Shown in pieces: positions 45,773 to 58,790 of a DNA stretch of 64,000 nt. Within the stretch, counting starts at the first letter, position 1, and each line of letters starts with the position of its first letter. The notes beneath the pieces were generated by a model. That model searched no databases. It saw only the letters and a list, made by a program, of their open reading frames with translations, and was not told the origin of the DNA. The translations under genes and the position numbers were made by a program. This DNA is from Hyphodiscus hymeniophilus (lineage: Eukaryota > Ascomycota > Leotiomycetes > Helotiales > Hyphodiscaceae), in assembly GCA_016508695.1 (NCBI GenBank), contig VNKQ01000012.1:1364001-1428000 (forward strand). Direction: 5' to 3'.

Positions 45773-48700
45773 ATGAGCTTCGGTATTGGAGTTGGCGACT
45801 TTCTAGCAGTGCTCACACTTGCCAACAAAATCCGTGCGCGGTTTGCTGATGCTCCTGAGCAGCTCAAAGCGATTTCCGATGAGTGGGTTCTTATCTCATG
45901 CTTGTAAATTCAGCACTAAGATCTCGGTATTGTAGGATCATAACCCTGTCGGATCTTCTTTCAGACCTCGAGGGCTCGCTCTCTCGTCAGACACTTACCA
46001 ACCGGCAGGAGAAATCCCTGATCTCTCTTCTTGCAAGATGTCATGAGATATTGACTGATCTGGAGGGTGTGGTAGACAAAAACTATTATTTGAACTCGTC
46101 TAATGTCCATGGGTTCCGCGATAAGTCCCGACGTATGTGGAAGAGATTGAAATGGGAACCTGATGACATCCAAGAACTTCGATCAGATGTCGCTCTCTAT
46201 GTTGGGTTGTTGATTGCATTCAATGGAAGCTTGATAAGGTATTGTTTTTCAATTCTAGGCGAACGGCGTTTTAGACTGAAATTCCGTAGCAAAGTTACAT
46301 TGGAAACGAAAAGCGAAGTTGTACGGTTGCACGACCGCCAGGACAGGCGAGAGCACGACGAGAACGCCCAAAAGATTCTCGACTGGCTTACCCCTATAGA
46401 CTACACCACTCAGCAGAGCGATTTCATTCGACGGCGGCAAGATGGGACGGGAAAGTGGCTTCTCGAATCCCTAGAGTTCCAGACTTGGCTTGAGCAAAGA
46501 AAACAAACGCTGTATTGTCCAGGAATTCCTGGTGCAGGAAAGACAATGCTCACTTCGATTGTTATTGAAGAACTAATGACGAGGTTTCAATGTGACGATA
46601 GTATTGGCATTGCATATGTGTACTGCAACTTCAACCGTAATCAAGAGCAGAAGCTGGATGACCTGTTGCTAAGTCTTCTTAAGCAGCTAACTCGGAGAAC
46701 CATCCCCATCCACGATTCCGTCGAAGCGCTCTACAATAACCATGCAAAAACTGGAAGCCGACCTTCGACAGATTCTATCCTGACAGTGTTACATTCCGTC
46801 ATTACAGGCTTCTCAAAAGTTTTCATAGTCGTCAATGCGCTAGACGAATGCCAGGTGAAGGACGGATGTCGCCCTAGATTCATTTCCAACATCCTCGACC
46901 TCCATAGCGAGTGCGGAGCAAATATATTGACGACTTCTCGGTTTGTCCCAGACATCACGGAATTGTTCAAGAACGCGCATCAATTAGAAATTCGAGCCAG
47001 CGAGGAAGATGTCCGGCGATATGTGGATGGTCATATATTACGATTATCAAGATGTGTCCTGAGAAGTGTTGAACTACAAGAAAAGATCAAAACTAGGATA
47101 ATCGAAACGGTTGATGGCATGTAGGTGTCATCGAACTCTACCTAACTTCCGGCCTGACATTTCAATAGGTTTCTCCTGGCCCAACTTCACTTGGGTTCAT
47201 TGATTGACAAGACGACACCAAGGGCCATTACACGTGCACTTAAGCAGCTCCCCAAAGGCTCGAGGGCGTTAGACCAGGCCTACGAAGAAGCCATGAGAAG
47301 GATTCAAGGGCAAGAAGATGGTTTCACAGAATTAGCGGTCCGTACCCTTTCATGGATCACTTGTGCCAAAAGACCCCTCAGCAGCAGAGAATTTGAGCAC
47401 GCTCTTGCTGTTGAAGCTGGCGATACTGAATTGGGCTATGATAATCTTCCGAATATCGATGAAGCTGTCTCGAAGTGTGCTGGATTAGTCACCATCGAGG
47501 AGGAGAGTGACATCGTCCGACTAGTGCACTACACAACACAAGAATACTTCGAGCGAACGCAACAACAATGGTTTCCCGAGGCGGAGACTGAGATCGCGAC
47601 TACCTGCCTTACTTATCTTGGGTTTGACACATTTGATACCGGAGTTTGTAAGGAACAAGAGTCATTCAAGGCCCGAGTACGTGAATTTGCCTTTTATGAC
47701 TATGCAGCCAAGAATTGGGGAATCCATGCTGCTCAAGCCTCAAACCTAGCGGATGTGCTGGTTTTGAGGTTTCTCAACAGTGGAGCGAAAATTACCGCTT
47801 CCATCGAGGCTGTGAAGAGCAACGGAATCAAAGGATACCAAAACGGATACTACAACGAGAACTACCGCAAATATTACCAGGCGTGGTTCACGGGACTTCA
47901 TGTTGCGGCATATTTGGGACTTGATAGGGCAATTACGGCTCTACTCAGGAATGGACGGGACATAGACTCTGAGGACAGTAACGGCCAATCACCACTGTTC
48001 TGGGTCATTGAAAAGGGTGATCATAAGGTAGCAAAATTGCTGCTCGAATATGGTGCTCGGGTAGACGTGGAAGATGCAGAGCAAGAAACGCCGCTATCGT
48101 GGGCTGCAATACACGGACATGATACGGTAGTGAAGCTTCTATTGGAGAATGGTGCCGATTTAGAGACTAGGGATCAGTTTGGCTTGACGCCACTATCTTC
48201 GGCTGCTGATTGTGGGCATAAAGAGGTTACACGCCTACTACTCACAGCAGGCGCCAACATCGAGAGTAAGGATACCGATGGCCGGACGCCACTATTCAAA
48301 GCTGCTACCCGAGGGTCGCTATTCGAAGCTGATGCTACATCAGGGGTTGTACGGCTGCTACTCGAGGCAGGCGCGGATCTGGATAGTAAGAATACGTATG
48401 GACGTACGCCATTATTCGAGGCTGCTGGATTAGGGCATGAGGAGGTTGTACGGCTGCTACTCGAGGCCGGCGCCGATCGAGAGAGTAAGGATGACCTAGG
48501 ACATACGCCATTATTCGCGGCTGCTGCTACATTTATACACGATGAGGTTATACGGCTGCTACTCGAGGCCGGCGCCGATCTAGAGAATAAGGATAAGTTA
48601 GGACGTACGCCACTATTTGAGGCTATTGAGAAAGGTGTTGCGGAAGCTGTGCAGCTGCTCCTCGAGGCCGGCGCCGATCTAAAGAGTAAAGATAACTTAG

Positions 48701-48834
48701 GACGTACGCCACTGTTCTATGCTGCTCAGAGAGGGAAGGTGGAAGCTGTGCAGCTGCTCCTCGAGGCAGGGGCTAATCGTTGGGCCAAGGACAACGATGG
48801 CTGGACAGCACTATCTATGGCTGGCGAGAAGTAA
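45773..48834 (+). CDS. NACHT–ankyrin STAND (NLR-like) protein
   Basis: Exons: 45773–45882, 45936–47120, 47169–48834; about 986 aa. A further in-frame intron at 46239–46289 (51 bp) is possible and would give about 969 aa. The N-terminus (MSFGIGVGDFLAVLTLANKI) matches the helical N-terminal domain of fungal STAND proteins. A linker with DWLTPIDYTTQQSDFIRRRQ precedes the NACHT: Walker A GIPGAGKT at about residue 232 and Walker B FIVVNALDECQ at about 330. A winged-helix-like region follows, then nine ankyrin repeats and a cut-off tenth (WTALSMAGEK). Such proteins act in fungal non-self recognition and cell death: repeats sense, NACHT oligomerises. The first Walker B Asp is Asn here. Confidence 0.88.
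48352..48790 (+). repeat. Near-identical ankyrin repeat array
   Basis: Repeat starts C(G/A)GCTGCT at 48352, 48451, 48553, 48652 and 48751, with spacings of 99, 102, 99 and 99 bp. The block CTCGAGGCCGGCGCCGAT recurs exactly in three of them. Upstream ankyrin units are far more diverged. Confidence 0.9.
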
Positions 48835-49642
48835 TAACGACACTCGTCGCAAGACCACTACACGTCCTTCCTTTCGAATTCCAAGGAACGAAGACCTGTG
48901 ATCCTATCTCTGACTGATCTATCTAGCCGTCTCAAGTTTCTTCCGCCCACTGTCTAACCCTCATGTCATCCAGTCGAAGGGCGCGCAAGAAGAGAAGAAA
49001 ACCAGAATCAAAAACAAACATTCTCCAGTAGAAACCCCGAGCCCGTCGCTTAGCGACCACGACGTTTACTCGCATGGACCATGGATGCTCGGATTTCTCA
49101 TGGAGGCGGGGTTTTGGGCTGCCCTGTACACTAGTCTACTCACTGAGCAGTGGGTTGAGATATGTAGACCAGGAGGATGAGACGAGAAATGAAGGAATGA
49201 ATGGGGCGGAGTACTGTAATTTTGTTAATTGATTGTTCTACCTGGTCTGTCCCCTCCACTTCACACCAACAGACCCAGTGCAAGCCCAATGCTCACAACT
49301 CATGACCCGTCGATTCCACACCCGTTTCTCGAAATGGCTATCAAACACCCTTGCCATGAAGTATCCAGTCCAACAAATGTATACACGAAAATATCCTTCT
49401 ATCAAGCTAACGAGCATGCAAGAAATTCACCCCACTCCAAGGAGTCCCAGCCCAGATGAAACAAGCCCGAATACTCCATTTTGTGGACCAAGAACCCTAC
49501 CATGAACCGGCGAAGTGACAGAGTGTAACGTGCTCATCCCGACCGTGCGGAGACGAGTTTTGCTGCAACACGCTGAAGCTTTGCTCTGAAAGGTTTCACC
49601 TCTGTGGCAATGGTCAGTAAGTGATTAATACAGGGATAGTGG
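48835..49642. other. Intergenic, convergent 3' flanks
   Basis: Tail-to-tail spacer between the STAND gene and the Pumilio gene. A possible alternative last exon of the Pumilio gene would reach about 49596. No other gene is seen. Confidence 0.5.
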
Positions 49643-52600
49643 TTAACCTACCCGTCCACGTCTACCATTGACCTGTTGCTCCTGCTGCATGTACCCACCA
49701 GCATTGACGCCCATTCCCATGCCATTCATTCCATAGCTATAACCTCCCATACCCATTCCAATACCAGCGAATCCTGGAGGAGCGAAGCCTTGTCCAATCA
49801 TCGGAGCAGGGCTCATCTGCTGCTGAGAAGGCTGGATGGGACTCGCGCCCATATTCCCGCCATTCTGGCCACGGTAGTGATCAACAGCCGGGCTAGAGCT
49901 ATTGTATCCGCCAAACCCAGATTGCATTGCAGGGTAATAATTGTTCATGGGAGGAGCAGCACGAGCCAAGACAGCTTGCTGGTATTGCAACTGCTGCATA
50001 TTGATTGGCGCGATTGGGACGTTACTCACGGGGGTGAACATGGGGTAGGATGGATTCTGATTTGCGAATGTAAGGTTTGAATCCATACTGTCCGTACGTT
50101 GCATTCCCATGCCCATGTCGTACTGAGGCTGTGGAGGCATCTGAGGGTAGAAGTTGTTGCCGTATGCGGGAGGAGGTATGTGGCCATTGGCTTGGCTGTG
50201 ATTTGAACCTGGTCGCTGGCGCTCATTAGAGAGTTGCTCTCCTCGATTGCTAGGTCCTGTGCTGCCATTCCGTGTTGAAAGTCCGACTTCATCCATGAGA
50301 CGCTTATAACCTTGTGCAGGTTGGGCCTTGAGTCGAAGAAGAACGTTCCGGACGTTCTCTACGACCTCGGAGCGAATCTTCTCATCAAAAAAGGGAGTAG
50401 TGAGAACCTTGAAGATGAGTGTGGCACCACAGGCATGGTCGCGGAGAATTGCCTCGAGGGTTTCATCGTTGGCCGAGAAGAAGAGGGCTTGAAGGATCGT
50501 GTCACGGGCATCAGACTCGAGTTTCTGGTTGATGACCTTGAGAACTGTGAGATATGCTACCTTGTGAGTGCAAAGATGGACAAGGTGAGGCACGAGTTGA
50601 GGTGCAAGTACACTTCGTCGTTGTGGGAACGTGCAAGTATCGAGGAACCATGTTAAAAGTAGAGCACCGTTAGCGTTCGTGGCTAATTTGACGCTATGCA
50701 AGGCGATTGCAGCAGCGAGCATACGCTGTTGCTCCTTGGTACTGTGGTGACTTTCAAGACAAGCGCGCATAGCTCTCGCTCCATAGCGACCCTCAGAAAT
50801 CTCCCACATCTGGCTGAGCATGGCTTCGAAGATGAAGTCGTTGAACGGAGCCCCGAACTTCAAGCAACATTGCAAAACGTAGTTTCCGTATTGGTCCAGG
50901 AAGAGGGGTACGGTATAGGGTTGAAGATTGGCGACAATCATACCCAATTGCTTGGGAGTCTTCTATTTGTAGGACCTTGGAGTTAGCATTGCCTATGGTA
51001 GATTTTGGATTTTACAATGATGTGTTTTGGAAGCAGGTTACTCTTAAAACATGTCTTAAGAGTACGACGCTCATGAAAACCACAAAAAGGAAGTTACACA
51101 ACGGAAATCCGACTTACACAAACATCTATAATCTTCTGTGCTGCCCAGGTGCCATTCTTGTGTACACCAATCTCTGCAATATGAGGAGCGATCTCAGTCA
51201 ACATAGCATCTCTCATGTCGTCCGAGCAATGTTCAAACAATTTCTGTACAACAGTATTTCCAAGGTAATCCGACGCAAGCTCGGCAATCTCTGGAAGCAT
51301 ATCTGCAGCGATACCTTCGATCTCAGCTTGGGAAAGGCTCTGGTTATCGATGCGCTTTCTGATGTCGCGAAGCTTAGGAGCATCATGGATTCTATTGTGA
51401 GCCGGCTCTGGAGTACCAGGAATATCAGACTCAAACTTGTCGTAAGTGATCGCCTGTTGCAGACTATGCGAGATCTTGGCATAGTCGTCCTCTGTAGCAC
51501 CAAAATCTTTCACAATTTCTAATATATCTAATTTCATGTCTCGAAGTGGTGGGATACTCAGTCCATTGCTTCCAGGTCTTGAGATAACACCCGAGGCACT
51601 GGCATCTGTACCATTAGTACCGTTCTCTTGACCTTTCGTGAATGGATCAGGGCTTGGAGAAGGAAATGAACCATCGTGACCAGGGGTTCCTGAGGGCGAG
51701 GGGGGCTTTGCAAAGTTGATCCGTACTGGTCCAGCACCTGGGAAGATCTCCTTTCCATTCATCATAGCTTTTGCAGAGATGGCGCTCTCTAGACGCTCAA
51801 AGTTGACGAATCCGCAATTCTTGTGAGTAAGGACACGTGCGGATATGATGGGGCCATGAGACTTGAACATTTCCGTCAAGGTTGAAACTGTAGTTGATGA
51901 AGGGATACTACCAAGCCAAAGAGCTCTGGTGGGGCCTTCCAGATTGTCATCAGAGTTCAAATGGCCATCAGTCCGACTGTTGGATCGGCCCAAGGTCATG
52001 GCCGCAACTGCTTCTGGAAGACCGTCGTATTCTTGTGATTCTGACATTCGCAAGTCAGACGCGCTCATGCTGTTGTCCAGGCGAGAGGTTGTGGGATAGT
52101 AGTTTCTTAGTAATCTTGTCGTGGGCGACTCCAGAACCCCTGCTGTCCTAGCTCTCGGTCTATTCGATGATGCCTGATTGGCAAAGGCTTGAACCGCAAG
52201 GTTGTGTTGCTGAATAGCAGCATTTGTCGCCGCAAGTTGAATATGCAATTGTGCCTGCTGTGCTTCGTATGGAGTCATGTTTCCCGACTCATACTCATCA
52301 TCCTCTTCTTCTGCGTATTTCTCTTTGGCGTTCACGGAGTATGATCGGAACCGATTGGCTTGCTTCGTGAGATCTGCGATATTTGCTAGGAATGGATTTG
52401 CCAGTTGGGCTCGAGGAGGTTGTGGGGTATCTGCAAGTCCAAGGTAGTCTAATGTTCGCATTTGCATATCATCTCCAGTTCCTTCCTTCGAGAATTGTGA
52501 CTGCGCTGGCGACGAGGGTCCATTTGAGCCTTGACTTGCAATGCTTGCCAGTGTCGATGTTCTTTCCCGGCCCGATGCCCAGTTCGTAGAGAATACAGAT

Positions 52601-53321
52601 GGCCCAAAAGGTCCACCAGGACCCGAGTACTGACTTCGCTGTGGCATAGAACCAGCACGTAGCCTAGATAGGAGAGCTGCATTGCTTGCTGTGTTTTGTT
52701 CGGGAATATCGCCCAGATTCGGAGAAGGGCTTTTGAAGGGACTCGGAGAAGGGGTTGGTCGAGAGGACTTTGCTATGAGGGATGGGAGAGTTCCAAGGCC
52801 ATTGACCGCTCCTCCAGGAGAGAAACGAGATGGTACTGTCCCAGCTCGAGCACGTCTTGCTTGTGGTAGGCTTTCCGGTGTTGGAAGATGCGAAAAGTCT
52901 GGGAACCCATCGGTGGGTGATTCGGGAATGTTTTCGCGGAGAGGAGTAGAATTACCACTGGTAGGAGGACCCCATACGTTGACTGGCAGACCTTCCTGTG
53001 CTTGAATTTCTCGTGCTCTGTTAAGGGAAGGTTAGTAACTTGCAAACATGGAATTTATTCATCTCACCTCTTCGAGAATAATCTGCTGGCACTGCCGAGA
53101 TCATGCGATGGAGAACCAGCCCCCGATCGAGTGTTTCCGGCCATTTTCCCTGTAGAATTCAAAGCTCCGGGTAGTCCGAAAGGAGATCTCACAGCACTTC
53201 CACTTAAAGGTTCTGTTCCAGTTGGAGAAGTATTTGCTGTCGAGGATCCTGAACGTGGCAGCGAGACAGGGGGTTGTGGTAGATACCCCAATGTGAGATG
53301 TTCAGATCTCGCAGATGACAT
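49643..53321 (-). CDS. JSN1/PUF2-like RRM–Pumilio RNA-binding protein
   Basis: Three exons: 53068–53321, 51118–53017, 49643–50962 (introns 50 and 155 bp); 1157 aa. Order: disordered Ser/Pro-rich N-terminus, an RRM (TRALWLGSIPSSTTVSTL, then CGFVNFERLESA), then a PUF domain (SDYLGNTVVQKLFEHC, HKNGTWAAQKIIDVC|KTPKQL, DQYGNYVLQCCLKFG, EGRYGARAMRACLE) and a Gln/Met/Gly-rich tail. The second splice lies inside a PUF repeat and restores it. RRM plus PUF is the layout of yeast Jsn1 and Puf2, which bind 3' UTRs of mRNAs, often for membrane or mitochondrial proteins. The stop at 49643 is the simple reading; a GTAGGT donor at 49651 could replace the last two residues. Confidence 0.92.
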
Positions 53322-55986
53322 TATAGATTATCCGATCCACCAAAAATCCCTCGAATCTTGCACGAGAGATGGCAGACAATTGTTTGGAAGGTATCGTTAC
53401 GTCAGTCCGTATCCCGAAGTCGATTATAAAGAGCTAGTGCCGACGACTGGGAATGCGACAGAACTCGGATGGATGGCGAGATGGCAAATTATGAATCTGT
53501 ATCGAGTCGAGGAGATGGGAAAGTCGAACTTGATGTCTCTACTCGATCCGCCAAGGTCGGATTTGGGTTGAAGGATTGTGGTGGCAGGTTTTCGAGGCGT
53601 AGTAAAATTTCGAGAACGAATTCTTTCGGATCTATTAAAAAGGTGGCTCTGCAGATTGGTATCGGATTGATTCCGATACTGGCATCAGATATGAAAGATC
53701 TTGTTTGCGAAGGAAGGTAGATGAGCCGATAAGGGGTCGGTCGTCCGTGAAGCACAAAATCCTGAGACGGAGGATGTGCTTGGATTAAGCTTTTGGGCGG
53801 GTAATTGAGGGAGAGAGGGAGGTGTCTGAGGACAATTCTGTAGTCTCAATATACAGTCGTCATTAATACAGGAGAGATTGAAAGGAGGATGAACTCGGCG
53901 GACGTCGTCGAAGTTGATGAAGGAAAGAAGAAAGGGTGAGGGTGAGGATGTCGGTAGAGCAAGAGATCGAGGGAGTTGCGTGTCTGTGGAGGAATAGCGT
54001 TGTGTTTCAAAATATCCCTGCGAACTTTCAAGGAGGGAGGGATGAATAGAAGCGTGCAGTCGAGCTATTGGTGAAGTGTGACAGCGCCAAAATACCACAG
54101 GAACACCAATTTGAGGGCCAAGGGACACAAATTATTTGTGTTTATTTATTATTTCCATGTCTATTTGCATTTCCCCCAAACGCTATTCCTGAATACCACA
54201 ATGACATGCGTGAGCCTCCACCACGGCGGACACGAAGAGTGCAGGGACAACAGAACGGATGACGAGAGACAGGCGCAACAGTCGTAAATAGAAAGAGTGG
54301 CTTTGAGATACTTTTCACATCAAATGGATCACTTCAATATGGAGGAGGATCTGTGCCAAGTCGTTGTACAAATTGAAAGACCGGCTTGGTTATATCCTAG
54401 AAACAGGACATAAGAGTTCCACCAAGCACGAGTCTATTCAATCTATTCCACGCAGACAATATCATGTTGAGAGGCGCCTTTGATACACTAGCCACCTTCC
54501 TACCAGCAAATATGCTTGAGTGGCCAGGGCGAAGTGTTTACTTTTGTATCTAGACCTTCTTATTAGAGAACGAGGACGCCAAAGCAGAATGGAAGGTTAC
54601 GAACGAGTACGGCTCGATAAATAACGTCTAATACGGAACACGCTCAAGCTTGCCATGCTTCGCCGCAGTGCATCTCCCTTCTCCGGATGCGCAATCGCAG
54701 TTCATGATTGTTTATAGATTTGGAGAATGGAGGTCTGACATCCCGACTTTATAACTTCAACGTACGGTCACCCAGAGTCACAATCAGAGATAATGGCTCT
54801 GTCTATAAATAGAGAGAGCAGAAGCCGTCCAGCACAAAAATTGTATACATTGATCATTGAGTGAAATAGGCAACAATCCTAACCTTTATATCTTCAAATT
54901 GGTGCCCTTCCTCCGCCGTCGCACGCAGAAATAGCCTAATAATGGGGAGAAGAGAAACCTTTCGTGATGTCCAGCTTCGTAATCCGTAACAATTCTTATC
55001 CTTATGAGTAGAGGAACAGCAAGCCTGAGGGATACTCTCCAGTGTAGTATCAGCCTGCCAGGCTTCACTGGCATACAAAACAGGTAATCAACACTTCTTA
55101 CATGTATGTTCAGCCCTGTGGCTGATGTTAACGAACCCGAATAGACGTAAAGTCCCAGCTCTTGACCATGTGCCTCCAAATCACCAACCCCTCTTCCCGA
55201 TCCACGAAGGTGTATTCAAGTAACACGGCTCTGCCTCTCTCTTATGCAATATTTCCCTAAGCCGCTGAGTGGTGAAGTGCGGTAGTACTCCAAGATAGGA
55301 AGAGGCAGAACAGCACATTGGCCTTGCCTCTATGATTGGCATCAGTTGGTGTGATATACTTGGCGTTCCTATGTGCTGATTGATGCGACGGCGAGGATGC
55401 GGATTCTGAAACGTTAGTCCCGCAGTCCTGGCGCGACGAAAGGGAGGATTCAGCCACAAAGCTCGCCTCCAACTGCGTTAAAAGGAGGTACACCCTAAAG
55501 GAGTCTTATGCGAGAGTCCAATTATCCAAGTTTATGATTTTCGGATGGGAGGATTGAGCCTGGGGCAGTTCCAGGAGATACAGTTTCGCAAGTCACGTGA
55601 TACAGAAGCTACGGCCGGGTTTTTCTTAATTACCAGGCAGTAGAGTGTTCCTTGTTGCGGCTGACTCCACGGAATAACAAAACAATACTAAAAATGAATG
55701 GTTTTGGTTTTTGAAATATTCTTATGACATTTATTGATTTTGCCCACTATTTTATATTATGATCGGGATAGGAGTTCGTTCGAATTAGCGTAGGAGATAT
55801 TTAATTTACGCTAATAGCTGATTGTGGAAAATTAGAGATAAAACCGTGCTAAAATTTGTTATTTAGATAAGCTAATCTTAGCGTTGTCTTCCCGCCGTTG
55901 ACCTTGCATCTGTTCCCGTGTATTCCAGTTGTAGTGGTGTGCGACTTGCAACCAAGCTCTGGGGTCTCGAAGGCAACGCGTCTACC
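53322..55986. other. Intergenic 2.7 kb with AT-rich patch
   Basis: Head-to-head interval between the Pumilio and SWC2 genes. The first several hundred bp probably form a long 5' leader or promoter of the Pumilio gene; its minus-strand ORFs (for example 53685–54128) lack domains. From about 55670 to 55880 the sequence is AT-rich and holds an inverted repeat, ATTAGCGTA (55784–55792) and TACGCTAAT (55807–55815). No gene is seen. Confidence 0.5.
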
Positions 55987-57933
55987 ATGTCATCCCCTCA
56001 CAGGCGACAGACTCCAGTCAACATGGAGGAGCAAAATGGAGACGGCCCTATGGGGGAGGGTACGCCGTTGCCAACGGAAGACGACTCTTCTGGTTCAGGA
56101 AGTGGCAGCGACAGTGACGAAGAGGAGATAGAATGGATGGTAACGGCGCGGGAAAAGCGATCAACCGCTGGAAACCGATTGACATCTCTCATTCAACAAG
56201 AGGAACCCGACGACGACCTTGAATTGCTTTTCGCGGAAGACGACGACGATGCAGGTTTCGAAGACGCTGAGGCAGACCAATCAGATGTGCAGATGGACTC
56301 TTCGGACGACGACGACGATCAAGGTCCAGCTGCAGGCGCAGACGATTTTGACGGCGAGAAAGAACTACAACGGCAAGCTAAGGCGGAGAAGGCCAAGAAG
56401 CGCAAAAATGATGGCATACCCATTTTCAAGAAGAAGGTTAAGATCGATCCTACAGCTTCAGAAGCACCCGCTCCACGACCGAAGAAGAAATCTGAACGCG
56501 CATCATGGATCCCCACAGCGGAGGAGCTTCCTACTCGAGCATCGCAGAGAGGAACTACGAAGCAGCAAAAGAAAGCGTTGCATGCCCAGATGGTGGATCG
56601 AGAGTACAAGAGACTGAAACAATTGGCGAACATGGAGAAAGCAGCTGCGGCAAAAGAGGCCGCGAAGAAACCGGCAATGACGCAAGAAGACAGACTACGT
56701 GAAGCTGCTAGGGTGGAGAAGGCCAATTCGAAGAGTTTGAGTAGATGGGAACAGGCAGAACAGGAGCGAGAGGAGGAGCAAAGAGCAAAGCTTGCTGCGT
56801 TAAGCAATCGACATCTCGAAGGACCAGTCATTACGTGGTGGAGTGGTCTTGCACAGTGGGCGGGTGGACGGTTGAAGCAGGTGGGCAAGAGTCTCATGAT
56901 TGAAGACCCCAAGGAGAAGCCAGCCACCAAAAAGAGGAAGCTTGCGGAGATGGAGGCCGAATCTGAAGCCACGCCCGTAGACGCACTCAAGTCGGGTGAA
57001 GATGCTCCGCAATCCATAGCTGGTCAACATGAAAGTTCAGACCAACCTATGGAGGCGCCTCCTTCTCTTCTAGAAACCGGCTTAGCAGAACGTCCGAAGA
57101 CTTCAGATCACGCTTCATCTCCGTCAGGCATAACTCAGCCAGAGTCAGTTCCCGCCAAACCCAAGCCAGAAGTTGAAGCTATGCAATCACAACTGCCACC
57201 CCCGCAATCAACACTCCTACCGCCATCAGGTCCATTACAACCACCGCCTTCTCAAGGCTATTTGCAACCCCCTCCACAACCTCTCCCCATCTTAGCACCA
57301 CCTCCCTCACACCCGCCATTCATCCTCGCACCGCCACAACCCTGGCAACCAAACCTTCTTCCTCCACATTCAAGGACTGCACTCGACGGGTCCGTTCCCG
57401 TCCCAGGTTTGGGCTACGCTCTACCAAACACTCAAATACCCCACACAATGACCCACCAATTAAACCCCTTCGCATATAATACACCGGCTCCTCCAGTCCA
57501 GCCAGATGTTCCACCTCCACCCGCTCACGAGACCACGAGTAGAAATCTCCTGATTTTGGCAAATTTCGACGACTTGCAGGTGAAGAATAAGGATGTGCAA
57601 ACACAGATCTTATTCGGGAGGAAGTTTCTCAAGGCCTCAAGTACATCCCCTTTCTCTTTTCAGTTCAAACAAGACTGACGCAACACAGAACCCAAAGCCC
57701 ACTCCCTTTGCGCCATAACTTCCCATCCCGCCAAATACCGTGATCCACAAACCGGCCTTGCGTATCACAATCTGTACGCCTATAGAGAGATCCAGAAACT
57801 TAAGAAGGGGGAATACAAATGGAGCGCATTGGTTGGCGCTTATGTTGGTGCTGGAACATTTGCGGCGCACGGGGTACCGGTGAGGTTCTTAACGGGCAAG
57901 ATACCTCCGAGTCAGGCCAGCCAACTCGCATGA
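55987..57933 (+). CDS. SWC2: SWR1 complex subunit Swc2 (YL1/VPS72 family)
   Basis: Two exons: 55987–57640 and 57689–57933 (48-bp intron, GTACAT..CAG, phase 1); 632 aa. Swc2 is the histone-binding subunit of the SWR1 remodeller and delivers H2A.Z–H2B for exchange into nucleosomes. Evidence: an acidic N-terminal YL1 region (EEEIEWMVTAREKRSTAGNR, DDDLELLFAEDDDDAGFE, which contacts H2A.Z), a basic stretch (KKRKNDGIPIFKKKVKID), the RASQRGTTKQQKK segment, a long Pro-rich linker, and the C-terminal YL1_C domain split by the intron (SLCAITSHPAKYRDPQTGLA, then YREIQKL). ATGs at 55987 and 56023 are both possible starts. Confidence 0.92.
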
Positions 57934-58790
57934 TTGTATGATATTGTATGAATGATGTATTAATGATGAGTTTGTGTATTATTCATATCAAAGCGATGCT
58001 GAATGCTTCCTGTACCGTCTGGTTCCTGCTTCACATACCTTCATTCCCTTCCCCTTCCCTCATACAGACATGGTGAAATGGGCTCCAGTGAGCTAGACTT
58101 TGCAATTAGTTGGGAGGTTTCACAAATCTGATCCAACGAGATGATTGGAATTTAAGACTCTGGCAGGCGAATTCTGTATCAGTAGGCGACACAGCCAACA
58201 GGACAAGTTAGATTCACATTGTACGAGTCAGGAAATGCATCCATACCGGGAAACTGTAGCAAGAATCGGCGAGCACGTGATACCCTTTCTCCATTTTGAG
58301 AACAGAAATCATCAGCCTCAGTTGCTCGGAACAATGTTATCTGAAGTACTGATACCGATGATTGTTGATCAAGGAAGATCCAATGAGAGCAGTCAATTCA
58401 AGAAGGTATGAATGGCTTTGTTATATTTTGAAAGAAGAAGACTGATGTGATTGTTTACCAAACACCAGCCTTTGTCTGAATCCGATTCTCTGAAATTTCC
58501 ATGGACCATTTGGCTGTTCCCCAAGAAAAGTGAGTAATCAAATAGAATTCAGACCAAAGACCTACTAATTTCTGTTCAGCCAATGCACGTTCCTAGGACA
58601 GTAAGCTCATCAGCTTATAAGATGCTGGATCTTCTCACCTTGTTTCATCCCCAACCCATCCATCCGTAAGGCAAGTCAGGAGAGCTTCCGGTAAACTTGC
58701 AATACGTTTACCTTCTACAGCCAAAAGCACTCTTCTAGCAGCATTTACTGACAGCGCTCTTTCGACATCTCGTCTCCAGCATCATCAAAA
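57934..58790. other. Intergenic, no gene recognised
   Basis: Spacer between SWC2 and the tail-anchored hypothetical, same strand. Short ORFs only. Confidence 0.5.

Noticed and set aside
53685..54128. 147-codon minus-strand ORF upstream of the Pumilio gene
   Set aside because: Pro/Ser-rich with no domain; more likely leader or promoter DNA.
56319..57017. 232-codon minus-strand ORF
   Set aside because: Antisense shadow of the SWC2 coding region.
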